This document shows, piece by piece, positions 26,781 through 36,225 of a stretch of 64,000 bases of DNA. The position numbers and the translations under genes are program-made. The DNA is from JAGVPT01 sp963772165 (GTDB lineage: Bacteria > Bacteroidota > Ignavibacteria > UBA10030 > UBA8401). Position 1 is the first letter of the stretch. Each line of letters opens with the position of its first letter. The stretch lies in assembly GCA_963772165.1 (NCBI GenBank), contig CAVYWA010000011.1, positions 124,001 to 188,000 on the forward strand, given 5' to 3'. Under the pieces are notes generated by a model. It ran no database searches. It saw only the letters and a program-made list of their open reading frames with translations, and had not been told where the DNA came from.

Positions 26781-26828
26781 TTTTCAATCCCCGGATGTCC
26801 GATACTTTGAATGCGTCGGACAATTTTT

Positions 26829-28241
26829 TTAAGCAGCCGATTTCTTGATTTGACTGCTCCAGTAAAGATAAAAGGGGATTCCCGCCAGCAGCAGAAATAA
26901 TCCCACCATGGAATCTGCCGTTTGCTGCACGATAGTATTGTAGACGAACCATGTCGCAACGATAATAAATGCTATTGGGATGTACGGGTATCCGGGTACT
27001 CTATACGGGCGGGGAGTATCCGGCATTTTTTTCCTCAACACAAAGACTGCCAAAGCCCCGAGCGCGTAAAAGATCCAGCCCGCAAAAATAACGTACGTGA
27101 AAATCTGGTCGTAGGTCCCCGTAAGGGTGAGAAGAGATGCCCACACGCCTTGAACAAGGAGCGATGTCCCAGGGGTCCGGTACTTTGGGTGAATTTTTCC
27201 CAGGCTTCCGAAGAACAGCCTGTCTTTAGCCATGGCAAAATAGACGCGTGCCGTCGTCATGGAAGTGGCATTGACGGTCCCGAACGTTGAGACCATCACC
27301 ATAACGGAAATTATTGCTCCGCCGTATCCGTGGAAAATTCTTTCCATCACATCCGCGGCAACAAGTTTCGACGTTGCGATCTCGCCGATCGGGAGGATAA
27401 ATAAATAGGCGAGGTTGGTTGCGACATAGATGGCGATGATAATCAGAGTCCCGATGACGAGTGCAAGAGGGATATTTTTTTTCGGCTCCTTTACTTCGCC
27501 CGCCAGGTATGTGAGACTGTTCCATCCGTCGTATGACCAGAGCGTTGCAATCATCGCTACGCCGATAGCGCTCAACAATGCGCCGGATGCGGGCACTCCC
27601 CACAACGGGAAGAAATGCGCCGTGCTGCCGTGTCCGACAGTAAACGCAAGCACGACAATTGCGCCGATGGCAAGAACTTTCAGGAACGTGAAAATATCCT
27701 GGACAAAACCGCCGATGTGGACGCCAAAATAATTCACGCCTGCGAGCAGCAAGATTGAAGAGATCGCGACGAGACTGACGCCGATGTCTTTCAGCGGATA
27801 AATATTGCCAATGAGGGGTAATTTCCAGGCTTCAAGTGCCGGGCTTAAATGCGGCAGGTCGACGAAATATCCGAAGTAGCGCGCAAAGGCAACGGCGATC
27901 GCAGCAATGGAGCCTGTTTGATAGACGATGAACGTTGTCCATCCGTAGAGAAAGGCAGTCAGGTCGCCGTACGTAACGCGAAAGAAGACATACTGTCCTC
28001 CTGCCTCCGGAATCATTCCGGCAATCTCAGCGTTCGTCAATGCACCTGCAAGCGTCAACAACCCCGTGAGGATCCAGACAAAAATCATGATCCCGGGAAT
28101 TTGAACTGTTGCGGCAATGCTCTGCGGAGTAAGAAAAATGCCGGAGCCGACCACGGAACCGATAACTACCATAATCGCGGACGTCAGCCCCAAGCGTCGG
28201 GCTAAAGTCGGTTCGGTATCCTGTGATTCGTGCGTTGTCAT
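26829..28241 (-). CDS. APC-family amino acid permease
   Basis: Inner-membrane amino-acid/polyamine/organocation transporter of 470 residues with about 12 hydrophobic segments. The first helix contains the family substrate-binding motif GSVVGSGIFLTP (about residues 28-39), followed by GALTNAEIAGMIPEAGGQY (helix 2-3) and the loop GEVKEPKKNIPLA. It ends in a basic Ser/Lys tail. The substrate cannot be told from sequence; serine/threonine exchangers and LAT-like transporters share these motifs. It is transcribed alone and converges with the broken barrel gene. Confidence 0.9.
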   Translation of the reverse strand: MTTHESQDTEPTLARRLGLTSAIMVVIGSVVGSGIFLTPQSIAATVQIPGIMIFVWILTGLLTLAGALTNAEIAGMIPEAGGQYVFFRVTYGDLTAFLYGWTTFIVYQTGSIAAIAVAFARYFGYFVDLPHLSPALEAWKLPLIGNIYPLKDIGVSLVAISSILLLAGVNYFGVHIGGFVQDIFTFLKVLAIGAIVVLAFTVGHGSTAHFFPLWGVPASGALLSAIGVAMIATLWSYDGWNSLTYLAGEVKEPKKNIPLALVIGTLIIIAIYVATNLAYLFILPIGEIATSKLVAADVMERIFHGYGGAIISVMVMVSTFGTVNATSMTTARVYFAMAKDRLFFGSLGKIHPKYRTPGTSLLVQGVWASLLTLTGTYDQIFTYVIFAGWIFYALGALAVFVLRKKMPDTPRPYRVPGYPYIPIAFIIVATWFVYNTIVQQTADSMVGLFLLLAGIPFYLYWSSQIKKSAA

Positions 28242-28490
28242 AGGCTCTCGCAGGTTATTGGAAAAAATTGGTGATGCGATTGATGCCGGGAAGCGGCAAT
28301 TCTAAGTTATTGTGTATCGGCAATAACGGTGGAAGTAATTACTGCGATGGGCTGTGGTCTGAGTACGAAAAATAAGCATTGAACGATGAAGATGCAAATA
28401 AAGGGCAGTGGTTTTTTAAAAAGTGATGCCATGACTTCCTCAATGAGATGAACTAGAATTTCATTTCAAACAACTTCTCGAAGACAGCAG

Positions 28491-29756
28491 TCATGGCAGC
28501 ACGCGGCCTGCTTGTGCCCGGAGAAACCGGTTTAAATCGAGTTGGAATTTGAATGAGTTCAGCCGCCGTGCGAGAAGGACAACGGTTCCTGCCGTTACCG
28601 TTTCCGCAGTGCCGAGCATTGCAAGGATCCAGCCGTTGTGCACAGACTTCGGGAACCAGATAAAAACGGTCATTGAAATGATTGGAGACAATATTCCGCC
28701 CAGGAACAATCCCAGTCGTGCCGGGTTTGTGAAATCTTGTTCCACTGCGACAATCCAATGATGGAACTGGTTTGGGAGTGAAAGTTTTCTTTCTTTCACC
28801 AAATCGTTGACACACCGTTCGTACATCCGAATGCTTTGGACGGCGGTCGTCAGCGAGAGGATAACGGAGGTGACTCCAAAAAGAAATCCCGCCCACGAAA
28901 GATCCCCCTTGTCGATTAAATGGTCGACTTGGAAGGCGCCGTACGTGGCAAGCCCGAACACGGGGATGAGAACACGTGAACGGCGAATGAGCTGTCTCCA
29001 TGTAAACCCGGAACCGCGCAGTGCGAACAATTCCGCCGTTTCTGCGAGAACGTCGTCTGTCGATGCCGCGAAAAGTTTTCCAAAACCGCGCGTGTAGAGC
29101 TCGAGGACATGCGTAATCGGCCCGATGAACAACAGCGCTTTTATGATCGCTTGCCCCGTCGCCGTCCGTGTATCGGCATTGTCAAAAATCATGCGGCTTG
29201 TCACATGGCGGATAATGATCGGCGAAATGGCTTCATTTAATTCGTCGATGATTTTTTTGTCGGCTTCCGTAGCTCCAAGATTTCCGTCATCGACAAGAAT
29301 GAACTTTTTGAAGTCCAGCCGGTGTGCGAGAATGACGGCGACCTCCTCGTCAAGGTCAATGCCGCTTTTTGCCGCAAGCTCATGGTCGGACGGAATAAAC
29401 ACCGGCCGCGTCAATGTCAGGAGCAATCGCGGAAGCCACGTGATGATGGTCTGGTGCTGGCTGAGAACTGCAATATTGTTGATAGCACTCAAAACACGCT
29501 CGGGGGTTTTTTCCACAGTCCGGATGCCGATCGCTTTGCCGCTTGTGAAAATTTTCGTAATCCGATTTTTCAGCGATGGGTCTTTTTGCAGTGCGTAGCG
29601 GAGTTCTTTCGGGAGAAGACGCGGAAATTCAAGTTCTTCTTCTAATGATACGACGTAAAGATTATATAATCCGACAGGCGGTTTTTTTTGAAAGCGAAGA
29701 AGCTGTGCGAAAAAAGAAGGGACCTTGAGGGATTGAAGATGCCGGATAAATGCCAT
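28491..29756 (-). CDS. Membrane protein of unknown function
   Basis: I do not recognise this 421-residue protein. Its first half is soluble-looking, with segments such as LSQHQTIITWLPRL and LDEEVAVILAHRLDFKKFILV. The second half has about four hydrophobic stretches (LIPVFGLATYGAF, AGFLFGVTSVILSLTTA, LGLFLGGILSPIISMTVFI and WILAMLGTAETVTAGTVVLL), so it probably sits in the inner membrane by its C-terminal half. No catalytic motif is evident. The neighbours (permease downstream, Lys-rich secreted protein upstream) do not point to a role. Confidence 0.65.
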   Translation of the reverse strand: MAFIRHLQSLKVPSFFAQLLRFQKKPPVGLYNLYVVSLEEELEFPRLLPKELRYALQKDPSLKNRITKIFTSGKAIGIRTVEKTPERVLSAINNIAVLSQHQTIITWLPRLLLTLTRPVFIPSDHELAAKSGIDLDEEVAVILAHRLDFKKFILVDDGNLGATEADKKIIDELNEAISPIIIRHVTSRMIFDNADTRTATGQAIIKALLFIGPITHVLELYTRGFGKLFAASTDDVLAETAELFALRGSGFTWRQLIRRSRVLIPVFGLATYGAFQVDHLIDKGDLSWAGFLFGVTSVILSLTTAVQSIRMYERCVNDLVKERKLSLPNQFHHWIVAVEQDFTNPARLGLFLGGILSPIISMTVFIWFPKSVHNGWILAMLGTAETVTAGTVVLLARRLNSFKFQLDLNRFLRAQAGRVLP

Positions 29757-29823
29757 GTCTCGAAATTTTGTTTTGAAAATATAAAAAGAACTTGAGCGAC
29801 AAGCAATGAAAAGTCATTACGAA

Positions 29824-29860
29824 CAAGAAACCCCGTTTCGTATCGGAACGGGGTTTCTTG
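29824..29860 (-). terminator. Strong hairpin downstream of the Lys-rich protein gene
   Basis: Perfect 14-bp stem (29824-29837 with 29847-29860) and 9-nt loop; arms are CAAGAAACCCCGTT and its complement. It lies just past the stop of the - strand gene ending at 29886. The T-run is short, so it could also be a 3' stabiliser. Confidence 0.75.
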
Positions 29861-29885
29861 GTAACGAGTGTAAAGCACTGACGGT

Positions 29886-30146
29886 TTACTTCGTGGAGTC
29901 GGCTTTCATCATGCTGCTTTTTTTCATTGCCGGTTTCTTCTTCATCTTTGCAGATGTTTTCTTCGTTTTAGCCGTCTTCTTCGCCTTTGTCGTTTTCTTC
30001 GTTTTAGTGGTCTTCTTTGTCTTCGTCATCTTCATTTCTTTCTTTGCAGGCGGGGTTTGCGTGTCCTGCGGCTTCATTGCATCCTGCGCTAAAGACAGCG
30101 AGAAGGCGAAGGCAACAGCCAACAATATGCTACACAGGCGTTTCAT
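29886..30146 (-). CDS. Small secreted lysine-rich repeat protein
   Basis: 86-residue protein with a signal peptide (KRLCSILLAVAFAFSLSLAQ) followed by a Pro/Thr segment and a highly basic tail of repeated TKKT/AKKT units ending in a Met/Lys-rich KKSSMMKADSTK. It resembles, in composition only, histone H1-like or cell-surface basic tails; no domain is recognised. The start at 30146 (ATG) follows AAAGGAG on the minus strand; an in-frame TTG lies slightly upstream. It is followed by a strong hairpin. Confidence 0.65.
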   Translation of the reverse strand: MKRLCSILLAVAFAFSLSLAQDAMKPQDTQTPPAKKEMKMTKTKKTTKTKKTTKAKKTAKTKKTSAKMKKKPAMKKSSMMKADSTK

Positions 30147-30269
30147 CAAAACAATCGCTCCTTTCAAAAAATGTTATATGGGTTGATACAGTGGATTGAA
30201 TTTGGCCAGGCTAGATTTCTCTGAGCCGTAACTTAGGGTATTGCAATTTCATTGTCAAGTAAAAAGCAA

Positions 30270-31754
30270 TCAACTATGCAAAAGAGGGAGCAGCACGGTG
30301 AACTCGCTCCCTTTATTGACTTCACTGTGGACGAATATTTTTCCCCCATGAATCTCCGTAATCCAGCGCGCGATAGAAAGACCGAGGCCGGTGCCTCCCA
30401 TTTCACGCGAACGCCCTTTATCGACCCGATAAAAGCGGTCAAAAATCTTAGCTTGTTCTTCGGCGGGAATGCCGATACCGTTATCTCTAACAATAATTTT
30501 GGCTGAACCGTTCTCTCGAACGAGCGAGAGCGCGATTGTTCCATTCTTCGGGGTGTATTTGATCGCATTATCGATGAGGTTCAGTAAAAGCTGGCGAAGG
30601 CGCACCGTGTCCCCCGAGACTGTGAGGTTCTCAACTGTTTCGAGGTTCACGCGGATATGCTTTTTCTCGGCGAGCATTTCGCTGTCTTCATGCAATTCCC
30701 GTATGATCGGGGCCAGCGCCACCCCATCGAACGTAAAAGTCGATTTCCCAATATCGCCCTTCGCCAACATCAAGAGGCTTTCAATAATCGTGGACATGCG
30801 AAGGATCTCATCGAGCGTGCTGGAAAGAATGCGGCGGTATCCTTCGTTCGTTTGTTTCGAGCGAAGGGCGAGTTCAAGCTCTCCCCGCATGATCGTGAGC
30901 GGAGTACGAAGTTCGTGGGAAGCGTCGACAGAGAATTGTTTTGTCTGGTCGAACGAGCTCTGAAGACGGCCGATCATATCGTTGAACGTTGAGATTAGCC
31001 GCCCGATCTCGTCATCCACGTCCACCGAGAGGATGCGTTGGTCAAGGTTCTGGGCAGTGATATCGCGCGCTGTTTTCGTGATCTTATCGACGGGTTTGAG
31101 TGATTTGTTTGCAAGAAACCATCCTCCAAGAATGGAAAGGATGATCGCTGCCGGAACGAGGATGATGAATATAGAAAAGAGGTTGCCCAGCACTTCGCTG
31201 ATTTCAGCTTCGGGATACGCGACGTAAATCTTTGCAAACGCGTTCTGCGTTACTGCAAGTCGAAGAGGCTGTCCCTGTGTGTCATAAATTGTCACAAGCT
31301 TCGTTGTGTTGAAGGGGATGTCTTCAAAAATAATATCTTCCTTGCCGAGGCTGTACAACTTATAGAGGATATCTCCGTTCCGGTCGCGGATTTGAATGAT
31401 TTGTTTCTTCGGGCTCAGCAGTGTGTGTTCGTAAATCTGATTCCAAATTTGGTCGAACGAGGTGGAATCGTCTTCCGTGACTTCCACTTCATGGGAACGC
31501 TTGACTTTCTTCTCCTGCTTTTTTGACTGTGACAACGGCTTCACCCGCTGTTGTTTCAGCTTCACTTTCCGCGCTTGCGGTTCGATGAAGTTCTTCAGCC
31601 AGACGACTTCGTTGCGGAGTGAGTAGTCAAGGCTGGCCAGAAGGTTTTCCTGCGTAAAGAAGTATGCTGTTGTACCGAAACCGAACAAGGTAACACCGAG
31701 AATGAGCGTGTACCATGCCGTGAGCTTCAAGCGAATGGAATGGAGGAATTTCAT
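30270..31754 (-). CDS. Sensor histidine kinase (two-component)
   Basis: 494-residue membrane kinase. TM1 is at about 8-30 and TM2 at about 185-210 (FSIFIILVPAAIILSILGGW), with a periplasmic sensor region between them rich in Lys (LKQQRVKPLSQSKKQEKK). HAMP follows, then HisKA with H-box DASHELRTPL, then HATPase with N-box NLIDNAIKYTP, G1 DNGIGIP and G2 GGTGLGLSIA. All catalytic parts are present. It is encoded 1 nt after the OmpR-type regulator, which is almost certainly its partner. The signal is unknown. Confidence 0.95.
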   Translation of the reverse strand: MKFLHSIRLKLTAWYTLILGVTLFGFGTTAYFFTQENLLASLDYSLRNEVVWLKNFIEPQARKVKLKQQRVKPLSQSKKQEKKVKRSHEVEVTEDDSTSFDQIWNQIYEHTLLSPKKQIIQIRDRNGDILYKLYSLGKEDIIFEDIPFNTTKLVTIYDTQGQPLRLAVTQNAFAKIYVAYPEAEISEVLGNLFSIFIILVPAAIILSILGGWFLANKSLKPVDKITKTARDITAQNLDQRILSVDVDDEIGRLISTFNDMIGRLQSSFDQTKQFSVDASHELRTPLTIMRGELELALRSKQTNEGYRRILSSTLDEILRMSTIIESLLMLAKGDIGKSTFTFDGVALAPIIRELHEDSEMLAEKKHIRVNLETVENLTVSGDTVRLRQLLLNLIDNAIKYTPKNGTIALSLVRENGSAKIIVRDNGIGIPAEEQAKIFDRFYRVDKGRSREMGGTGLGLSIARWITEIHGGKIFVHSEVNKGSEFTVLLPLLHS

Positions 31755-31755
31755 C

Positions 31756-32427
31756 TCAGGATGCTTTCATCATGTACCCGACGCCGCGGACAGTATGGAT
31801 AAGCTTTTTTTCGAATTCACCGTCTATTTTATTGCGCAAATGATTGATGTAGACGTCGATGATATTCGTGCCGGTATCGAAGTTGTAATGCCAGATATGC
31901 TCGGAGATGATCGTGCGGCTCAGAACTTTATTCGTGTTCCGCATAAAATATTCAAGGAGCGTATATTCCTTCCCGGTCAGCTCGATGAGGTTCTCTCCCC
32001 GTGTTGCTTTGTGTGAAACCAGGTCGAGTGTCAGGTCGGCAACGGTGAGCGCGGTCGATTTTTCCGGCCCTCCCCGCCGCAACAGCGAGCGGACGCGGGC
32101 GAGCAATTCGGCGATAGCAAACGGCTTTACCAGATAGTCGTCCGCTCCCGTATCAAGCCCCTTCACTTTGTCCTCGACCGAACCCTTTGCCGTAATCATC
32201 AGCACCGGTGTGGTAATGTGTTTCGCGCGCAATTCTTTCAACATTGTCAGCCCGTCTTTTTTGGGCATCAGGATATCGAGAATGATGAGGTCAAAGGACC
32301 CCTGAGAAGCAAGCTCTTCTCCTTTGTCGCCGTCGGATGCTACCTCCACAGTGTAACGGTCTTCTTCCAATCCCTTTTTTATGAAGGCGGCGACTTTTTT
32401 TTCGTCCTCAACAACCAATAGCTTCAT
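31756..32427 (-). CDS. OmpR-family response regulator
   Basis: DNA-binding regulator of 223 residues with an N-terminal receiver domain (acidic E7-D8-E9, phospho-acceptor D51 in LIILDILMPKKDG, Thr and Lys switch residues in ITAKGS and VKPFA). The C-terminal winged-helix (IELTGKEYTLLEYFM, then TNIIDVYINHLRNKID) is of OmpR/PhoB type. The ATG at 32427 is preferred over the TTG one codon earlier. It forms an operon with the kinase downstream. The 113 bp to the divergent TatT gene probably hold both promoters. Confidence 0.95.
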   Translation of the reverse strand: MKLLVVEDEKKVAAFIKKGLEEDRYTVEVASDGDKGEELASQGSFDLIILDILMPKKDGLTMLKELRAKHITTPVLMITAKGSVEDKVKGLDTGADDYLVKPFAIAELLARVRSLLRRGGPEKSTALTVADLTLDLVSHKATRGENLIELTGKEYTLLEYFMRNTNKVLSRTIISEHIWHYNFDTGTNIIDVYINHLRNKIDGEFEKKLIHTVRGVGYMMKAS

Positions 32428-32540
32428 CAAAACTTCCTCGTTTGCGGATGGTCCGGTACTATATTAAAACACTTTGGGTCGATTTGCAAATATTGTTTTT
32501 GGAAAAGTGAACGGTTTTCTCTATATTCAACAACGAAATT

Positions 32541-33416
32541 ATGAAAAAATTTGCCCCCGCAATTTTTATCCTCCTCGGTTTTTACAGCTGGTCGTGCGGT
32601 CTTCTGCAAACGGTCGCTGTGAATTCAACGACGGGTATCGTCGACAACGGCCTCAGCGCCATCTTTGAAGAATCCGACCTTACGCTTGCGGAACAGTCCA
32701 TCCCTGCCAACCTGACGCTTCTCGAAGCGCTGTACCGCTCAAAGGGCAAGGATGATGACCACCTCGCGTTGTTGTTGACACAGGCGTATAGCGGATACGC
32801 GCTAGGATTCGTTGAAGACAAAGACCCTGAACGTGCGAAAGCTCTTTACATCCGGGCTCGCGATTACGGATTGTCGGTGTTGAGAAAGAATAAACAATTC
32901 AACGCGGCGTTTGACGGCAGCCCGAATGAATTTAGAGCTGGTGTGTCGGCATTCGACAAGGATGACGTGCCCATGATTTTTTGGACGGCGAACGCGTGGG
33001 GCAATCTCATCAAGTTGAGCCTCGCCGACCCGGAGGTCATTTCCGAACTCTACAAGGTTAACTCACTGATGGAGTTTGTACTTCTGAACGACGAGAACTT
33101 CTATTACGGCAGCGCTCATTTGTATTTCGGAACAATGCTCGCAACGGTGCCCAAAAACCTCGGCGGAAAGCCCGACAGCGCGAAAACTCATTTCGACAAA
33201 TGCCTCAGCATCGGAGGGGGGAAATTCCTCCTCCCGTATGTTTTCTTGGCGCAGAGTTATGCCGTGCAGGTTCAGGATAAGTCGCTCTTCGAATCCTCGC
33301 TCAAGACAGTCGAAGACGCCTCCATCGACATTTTGCCGGAACAACGGTTGGTCAACGCGATTGCCAAACAAAAAGCAAAAACTCTGCTGGCTAAAGAAAG
33401 CGACTTGTTTTTTTAG
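32541..33416 (+). CDS. TRAP transporter TatT component family protein (TPR lipoprotein)
   Basis: 291-residue protein of the TatT family, TPR-like helical lipoproteins that bind the TRAP solute-binding protein. The N-terminus KKFAPAIFILLGFYSWSCG suggests lipidation at C19. The body is all-helical, with LLLTQAYSGYALGFVED and AHLYFGTMLATVPKNLGG typical of the family. It heads the TRAP gene set: DctP-like 48 nt later, then DctQ and DctM. TatT-type partners are mostly known from Treponema and other bacteria with TRAP systems; that this one oligomerises with the DctP protein is inference. Confidence 0.85.
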   Translation: MKKFAPAIFILLGFYSWSCGLLQTVAVNSTTGIVDNGLSAIFEESDLTLAEQSIPANLTLLEALYRSKGKDDDHLALLLTQAYSGYALGFVEDKDPERAKALYIRARDYGLSVLRKNKQFNAAFDGSPNEFRAGVSAFDKDDVPMIFWTANAWGNLIKLSLADPEVISELYKVNSLMEFVLLNDENFYYGSAHLYFGTMLATVPKNLGGKPDSAKTHFDKCLSIGGGKFLLPYVFLAQSYAVQVQDKSLFESSLKTVEDASIDILPEQRLVNAIAKQKAKTLLAKESDLFF

Positions 33417-33464
33417 ACTAACGCCATTACGGTTAGAACACGGAACTGCTAAAGGAATTCCTTC

Positions 33465-34457
33465 ATGAAACATTTCGTCATCACACTTCTCATTCTCGCT
33501 ACCCAAGCGTCCGCACAAGAGTTCACGATCAAATTTGCTACCCTCGCACCCGAAGGAAGCACGTGGATTACGGTCATGAAGGAATACGACCAGGCGATTC
33601 GGAAAGAGAGCGGAGGGCGGCTTGGGTTCAAAATTTACGCCGGCGGAGTCGTCGGTGATGAAAAGGACGTTCTCCGGAAGATCCGTCTTGGACAATTTCA
33701 AAGTGCCGGGATCACCGGCGTCGGCATAGGTGAGATCGCAAAGTCGGCGCGAATTCTGGATTCCCCGTTTCTTTTTAAAAATCATGACGAGGTAGATTAC
33801 ATCGTCAACCAATACGACGGCGAGCTTCGCAAGGAATTTGAAAACGGCGGATATGTCCTTCTTGGATGGGCCGAGGTCGGTTTCGTGTATGTTTTTACCA
33901 ACACTCCGGTCACCAAGGTCGAGGATATGCGCAATGTGAAAATGTGGCAATGGGAAGGCGACCCCGTCGCCGAGGCTACGTTCAAAGCGTTCGGCATCAA
34001 CCCGATCCCGCTCTCGATCACCGACGTCTTGACGTCGCTCCAGACCGGCCTCATCAACGGTATGTACACGTCGCCCCTTGCCGGTGTCTCTCTTCAATGG
34101 TACACCGCGACAAAATATATGCTCGACTATCCCCTCACGAACGCCTCCGGGGCCGTCGTCATCGCGAAGAGAGATTTTGACAAAATGCCGCCGGATCTCC
34201 AGGAGATCCTTCTTCGCAACGGAAAACAGTTGATGCGAAAACTCACCGAGCTCAGCCGCAAAGACAATACAAAATCGCTCGACGTGCTGAAGAAAAACAA
34301 GATTATTTTTACGAAGCTTGATGCCGGCGAAGTGGGCCGGTACGAAGAGATCGGAAAAAATGCGCGCCGGTTGATGGTCGGGAAACTCTATTCCGAAGAC
34401 CTTCTGAATCGCGTGGAAAAGTCGGTCGCAGACTTCCGTGCCAAGGAGAAAAAATGA
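33465..34457 (+). CDS. TRAP transporter solute-binding protein (DctP family)
   Basis: Exported solute receptor of a TRAP transporter (330 residues). A signal peptide (1-18, ending ASA) precedes FTIKFATLAPEGSTWITVMKE, the DctP start, then VVGDEKDVLRKIRLGQFQSA, the conserved substrate-contacting loops, and MWQWEGDPVAEATFKAFG in the middle lobe. The substrate cannot be predicted. It overlaps the DctQ start by 4 nt (ATGA), consistent with translational coupling in the TRAP operon. Confidence 0.92.
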   Translation: MKHFVITLLILATQASAQEFTIKFATLAPEGSTWITVMKEYDQAIRKESGGRLGFKIYAGGVVGDEKDVLRKIRLGQFQSAGITGVGIGEIAKSARILDSPFLFKNHDEVDYIVNQYDGELRKEFENGGYVLLGWAEVGFVYVFTNTPVTKVEDMRNVKMWQWEGDPVAEATFKAFGINPIPLSITDVLTSLQTGLINGMYTSPLAGVSLQWYTATKYMLDYPLTNASGAVVIAKRDFDKMPPDLQEILLRNGKQLMRKLTELSRKDNTKSLDVLKKNKIIFTKLDAGEVGRYEEIGKNARRLMVGKLYSEDLLNRVEKSVADFRAKEKK

Positions 34458-34963
34458 AGCTGCTGTTGTTCGTCGACCGGTGGCTCACGCGCATTACCGG
34501 GTGGTTGATTATTTTTTTCCTCAGCGTCATGATCGCCATGGCGTTCGGCCAGGTTGTCTTGAGAAACTTCTTTCATACAAGCATCGAATGGGGGGATGTT
34601 TTTCTCCGTCATCTGGTGCTCTGGATCGGATTCCTCGGAGCGATCATCGCCACGGGGGAAGGCCGTCATTTGAAAATTGAATTCATCAACAGGCTGGTCC
34701 CGGAACGGTACAGAAAAGTCATCTATATCGCCACGAATCTCTTTGCCGCGGTCGTCTGTTTTTTTTTGATGAAAGCGGCGATAGCATTTGTGCAGATGGA
34801 AGGGGAATCGTCGGATACGCTCATTCTCAATCTTTCCACGACGTACTTCATTATTATCATCCCGGTCGGGTACGCCATCATTGCGTTCCGATTTCTCGTG
34901 CGTTCCGTTGCGTGGGCCTCGGAGATCGTCAAGGGTGATTGGCATATTGAGGAGCAGCACTAA
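34454..34963 (+). CDS. TRAP transporter small permease (DctQ family)
   Basis: 169-residue protein with four hydrophobic helices (GWLIIFFLSVMIAMAFGQVVL, then RHLVLWIGFLGAIIATGEGRH, FAAVVCFFLMKAAIAF and FIIIIPVGYAIIAFRFLV). The GEGRHLKIEFI segment is characteristic of DctQ proteins. It forms the membrane complex with the large subunit. It overlaps both neighbours by one to four nucleotides. Confidence 0.92.
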   Translation: MKLLLFVDRWLTRITGWLIIFFLSVMIAMAFGQVVLRNFFHTSIEWGDVFLRHLVLWIGFLGAIIATGEGRHLKIEFINRLVPERYRKVIYIATNLFAAVVCFFLMKAAIAFVQMEGESSDTLILNLSTTYFIIIIPVGYAIIAFRFLVRSVAWASEIVKGDWHIEEQH

Positions 34964-36225
34964 TGCCCGTCATCTATTTCGTCCTTGTCCTGGCAGTTTT
35001 TGTTCTTTTCGGTGCGCCGCTTTTCTCGATCATCGGCACGATATCGCTGCTGGGATTTTCTTCCCAGGGTATCGATACCGCAGCGATCATTGTCGAGTTG
35101 TACCGCCTTGCAAGCCAGCCCGTCCTTCTTGCTATTCCGCTGTTCACCGTCTCCGGATATTTTCTCGCCGAAAGCAAAGCGCCGCAGCGCATCGTTGCTC
35201 TTGCGCAGGCGCTCATCGGATGGATGCCGGGGGGGTTGGCGATTGTCGTTCTTGCAAGCTGCGCAGTGTTCACGGCTTTCACCGGGGGATCGGGGATCAC
35301 CATTGTTGCGCTCGGCGGCCTCGTCTTTCCGATATTGATTGCCGAAAAATACAGCGAGAAGTTCGTGCTCGGCCTTGTGACGACCTCCGGGAGCCTTGGG
35401 CTGCTTTTTCCGCCAAGCCTGCCGATTATTTTGTACGGCACGGTCGCCGAGGTCTCCATCGACCAATTATTTCGGGCCGGGATTGTTCCCGGTATTTTGC
35501 TTGTGACGGTGTTGGCCATCTACAGCGTGCGCCAGGGGATCGCGTCGAAGATCGAGCGGCACCCGTTTGATGCGAAGAAATTGTGGACGGCCTTGAAGAA
35601 CGTTATCTGGGAAATCCCGCTCCCGTTTTTCATTATCGGCGGAATCTACGGAGGATATTTTACAGCGACGGAAGCCGCTGCGGTCACCGCATTTTATGTT
35701 TTTATTGTCGAAGTGTTTGTCTACAGGGACTTAAAACTTACGACCGATGTCCCAAGAGTCATGAAAGAGAGCATGGTCCTTGTCGGCGCAATTCTCATGA
35801 TCCTCGCTATGGCGATGGGGCTGACGAGCTTCCTGATCGATCAACAAATACCGCAAAGGCTATTTGAGTTGATCCGGCAAGTGGTCGAGAGCAAAATCGT
35901 TTTTCTGATGATCTTGAACGTTTTTCTGCTCGTCATTGGAATGATGATGGAGATTTTTTCTGCGATCGTCGTGGTGCCGCTCATCGTCCCCATCGCGAAA
36001 CAATACGGCGTAGACCCGATCCATCTCGGTATTATTTTTCTTGCTAACCTTGAGATCGCATACCTCATGCCGCCGGTCGGGATGAACCTCTTCATGTCGA
36101 GCTTTCGATTCAAGAAGACGATCGGAAAAGTAACGGCCGCAACGCTGCCGTTCATTCTCGTCCTTATTATCGGGCTTCTGATCATCACGTACGTTCCGGC
36201 GCTGAGTTTGTGGCTGGTGAAGTAG
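34963..36225 (+). CDS. TRAP transporter large permease (DctM family)
   Basis: 420-residue transport subunit with about 12 transmembrane helices. Typical DctM segments include FTAFTGGSGITIVALGG, GLLFPPSLPIILYGT, TATEAAAVTAFYVF and LEIAYLMPPVGMNLFM. It couples solute uptake to an ion gradient. It completes the operon TatT-DctP-DctQ-DctM. No terminator is obvious immediately after the stop. Confidence 0.93.
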   Translation: MPVIYFVLVLAVFVLFGAPLFSIIGTISLLGFSSQGIDTAAIIVELYRLASQPVLLAIPLFTVSGYFLAESKAPQRIVALAQALIGWMPGGLAIVVLASCAVFTAFTGGSGITIVALGGLVFPILIAEKYSEKFVLGLVTTSGSLGLLFPPSLPIILYGTVAEVSIDQLFRAGIVPGILLVTVLAIYSVRQGIASKIERHPFDAKKLWTALKNVIWEIPLPFFIIGGIYGGYFTATEAAAVTAFYVFIVEVFVYRDLKLTTDVPRVMKESMVLVGAILMILAMAMGLTSFLIDQQIPQRLFELIRQVVESKIVFLMILNVFLLVIGMMMEIFSAIVVVPLIVPIAKQYGVDPIHLGIIFLANLEIAYLMPPVGMNLFMSSFRFKKTIGKVTAATLPFILVLIIGLLIITYVPALSLWLVK

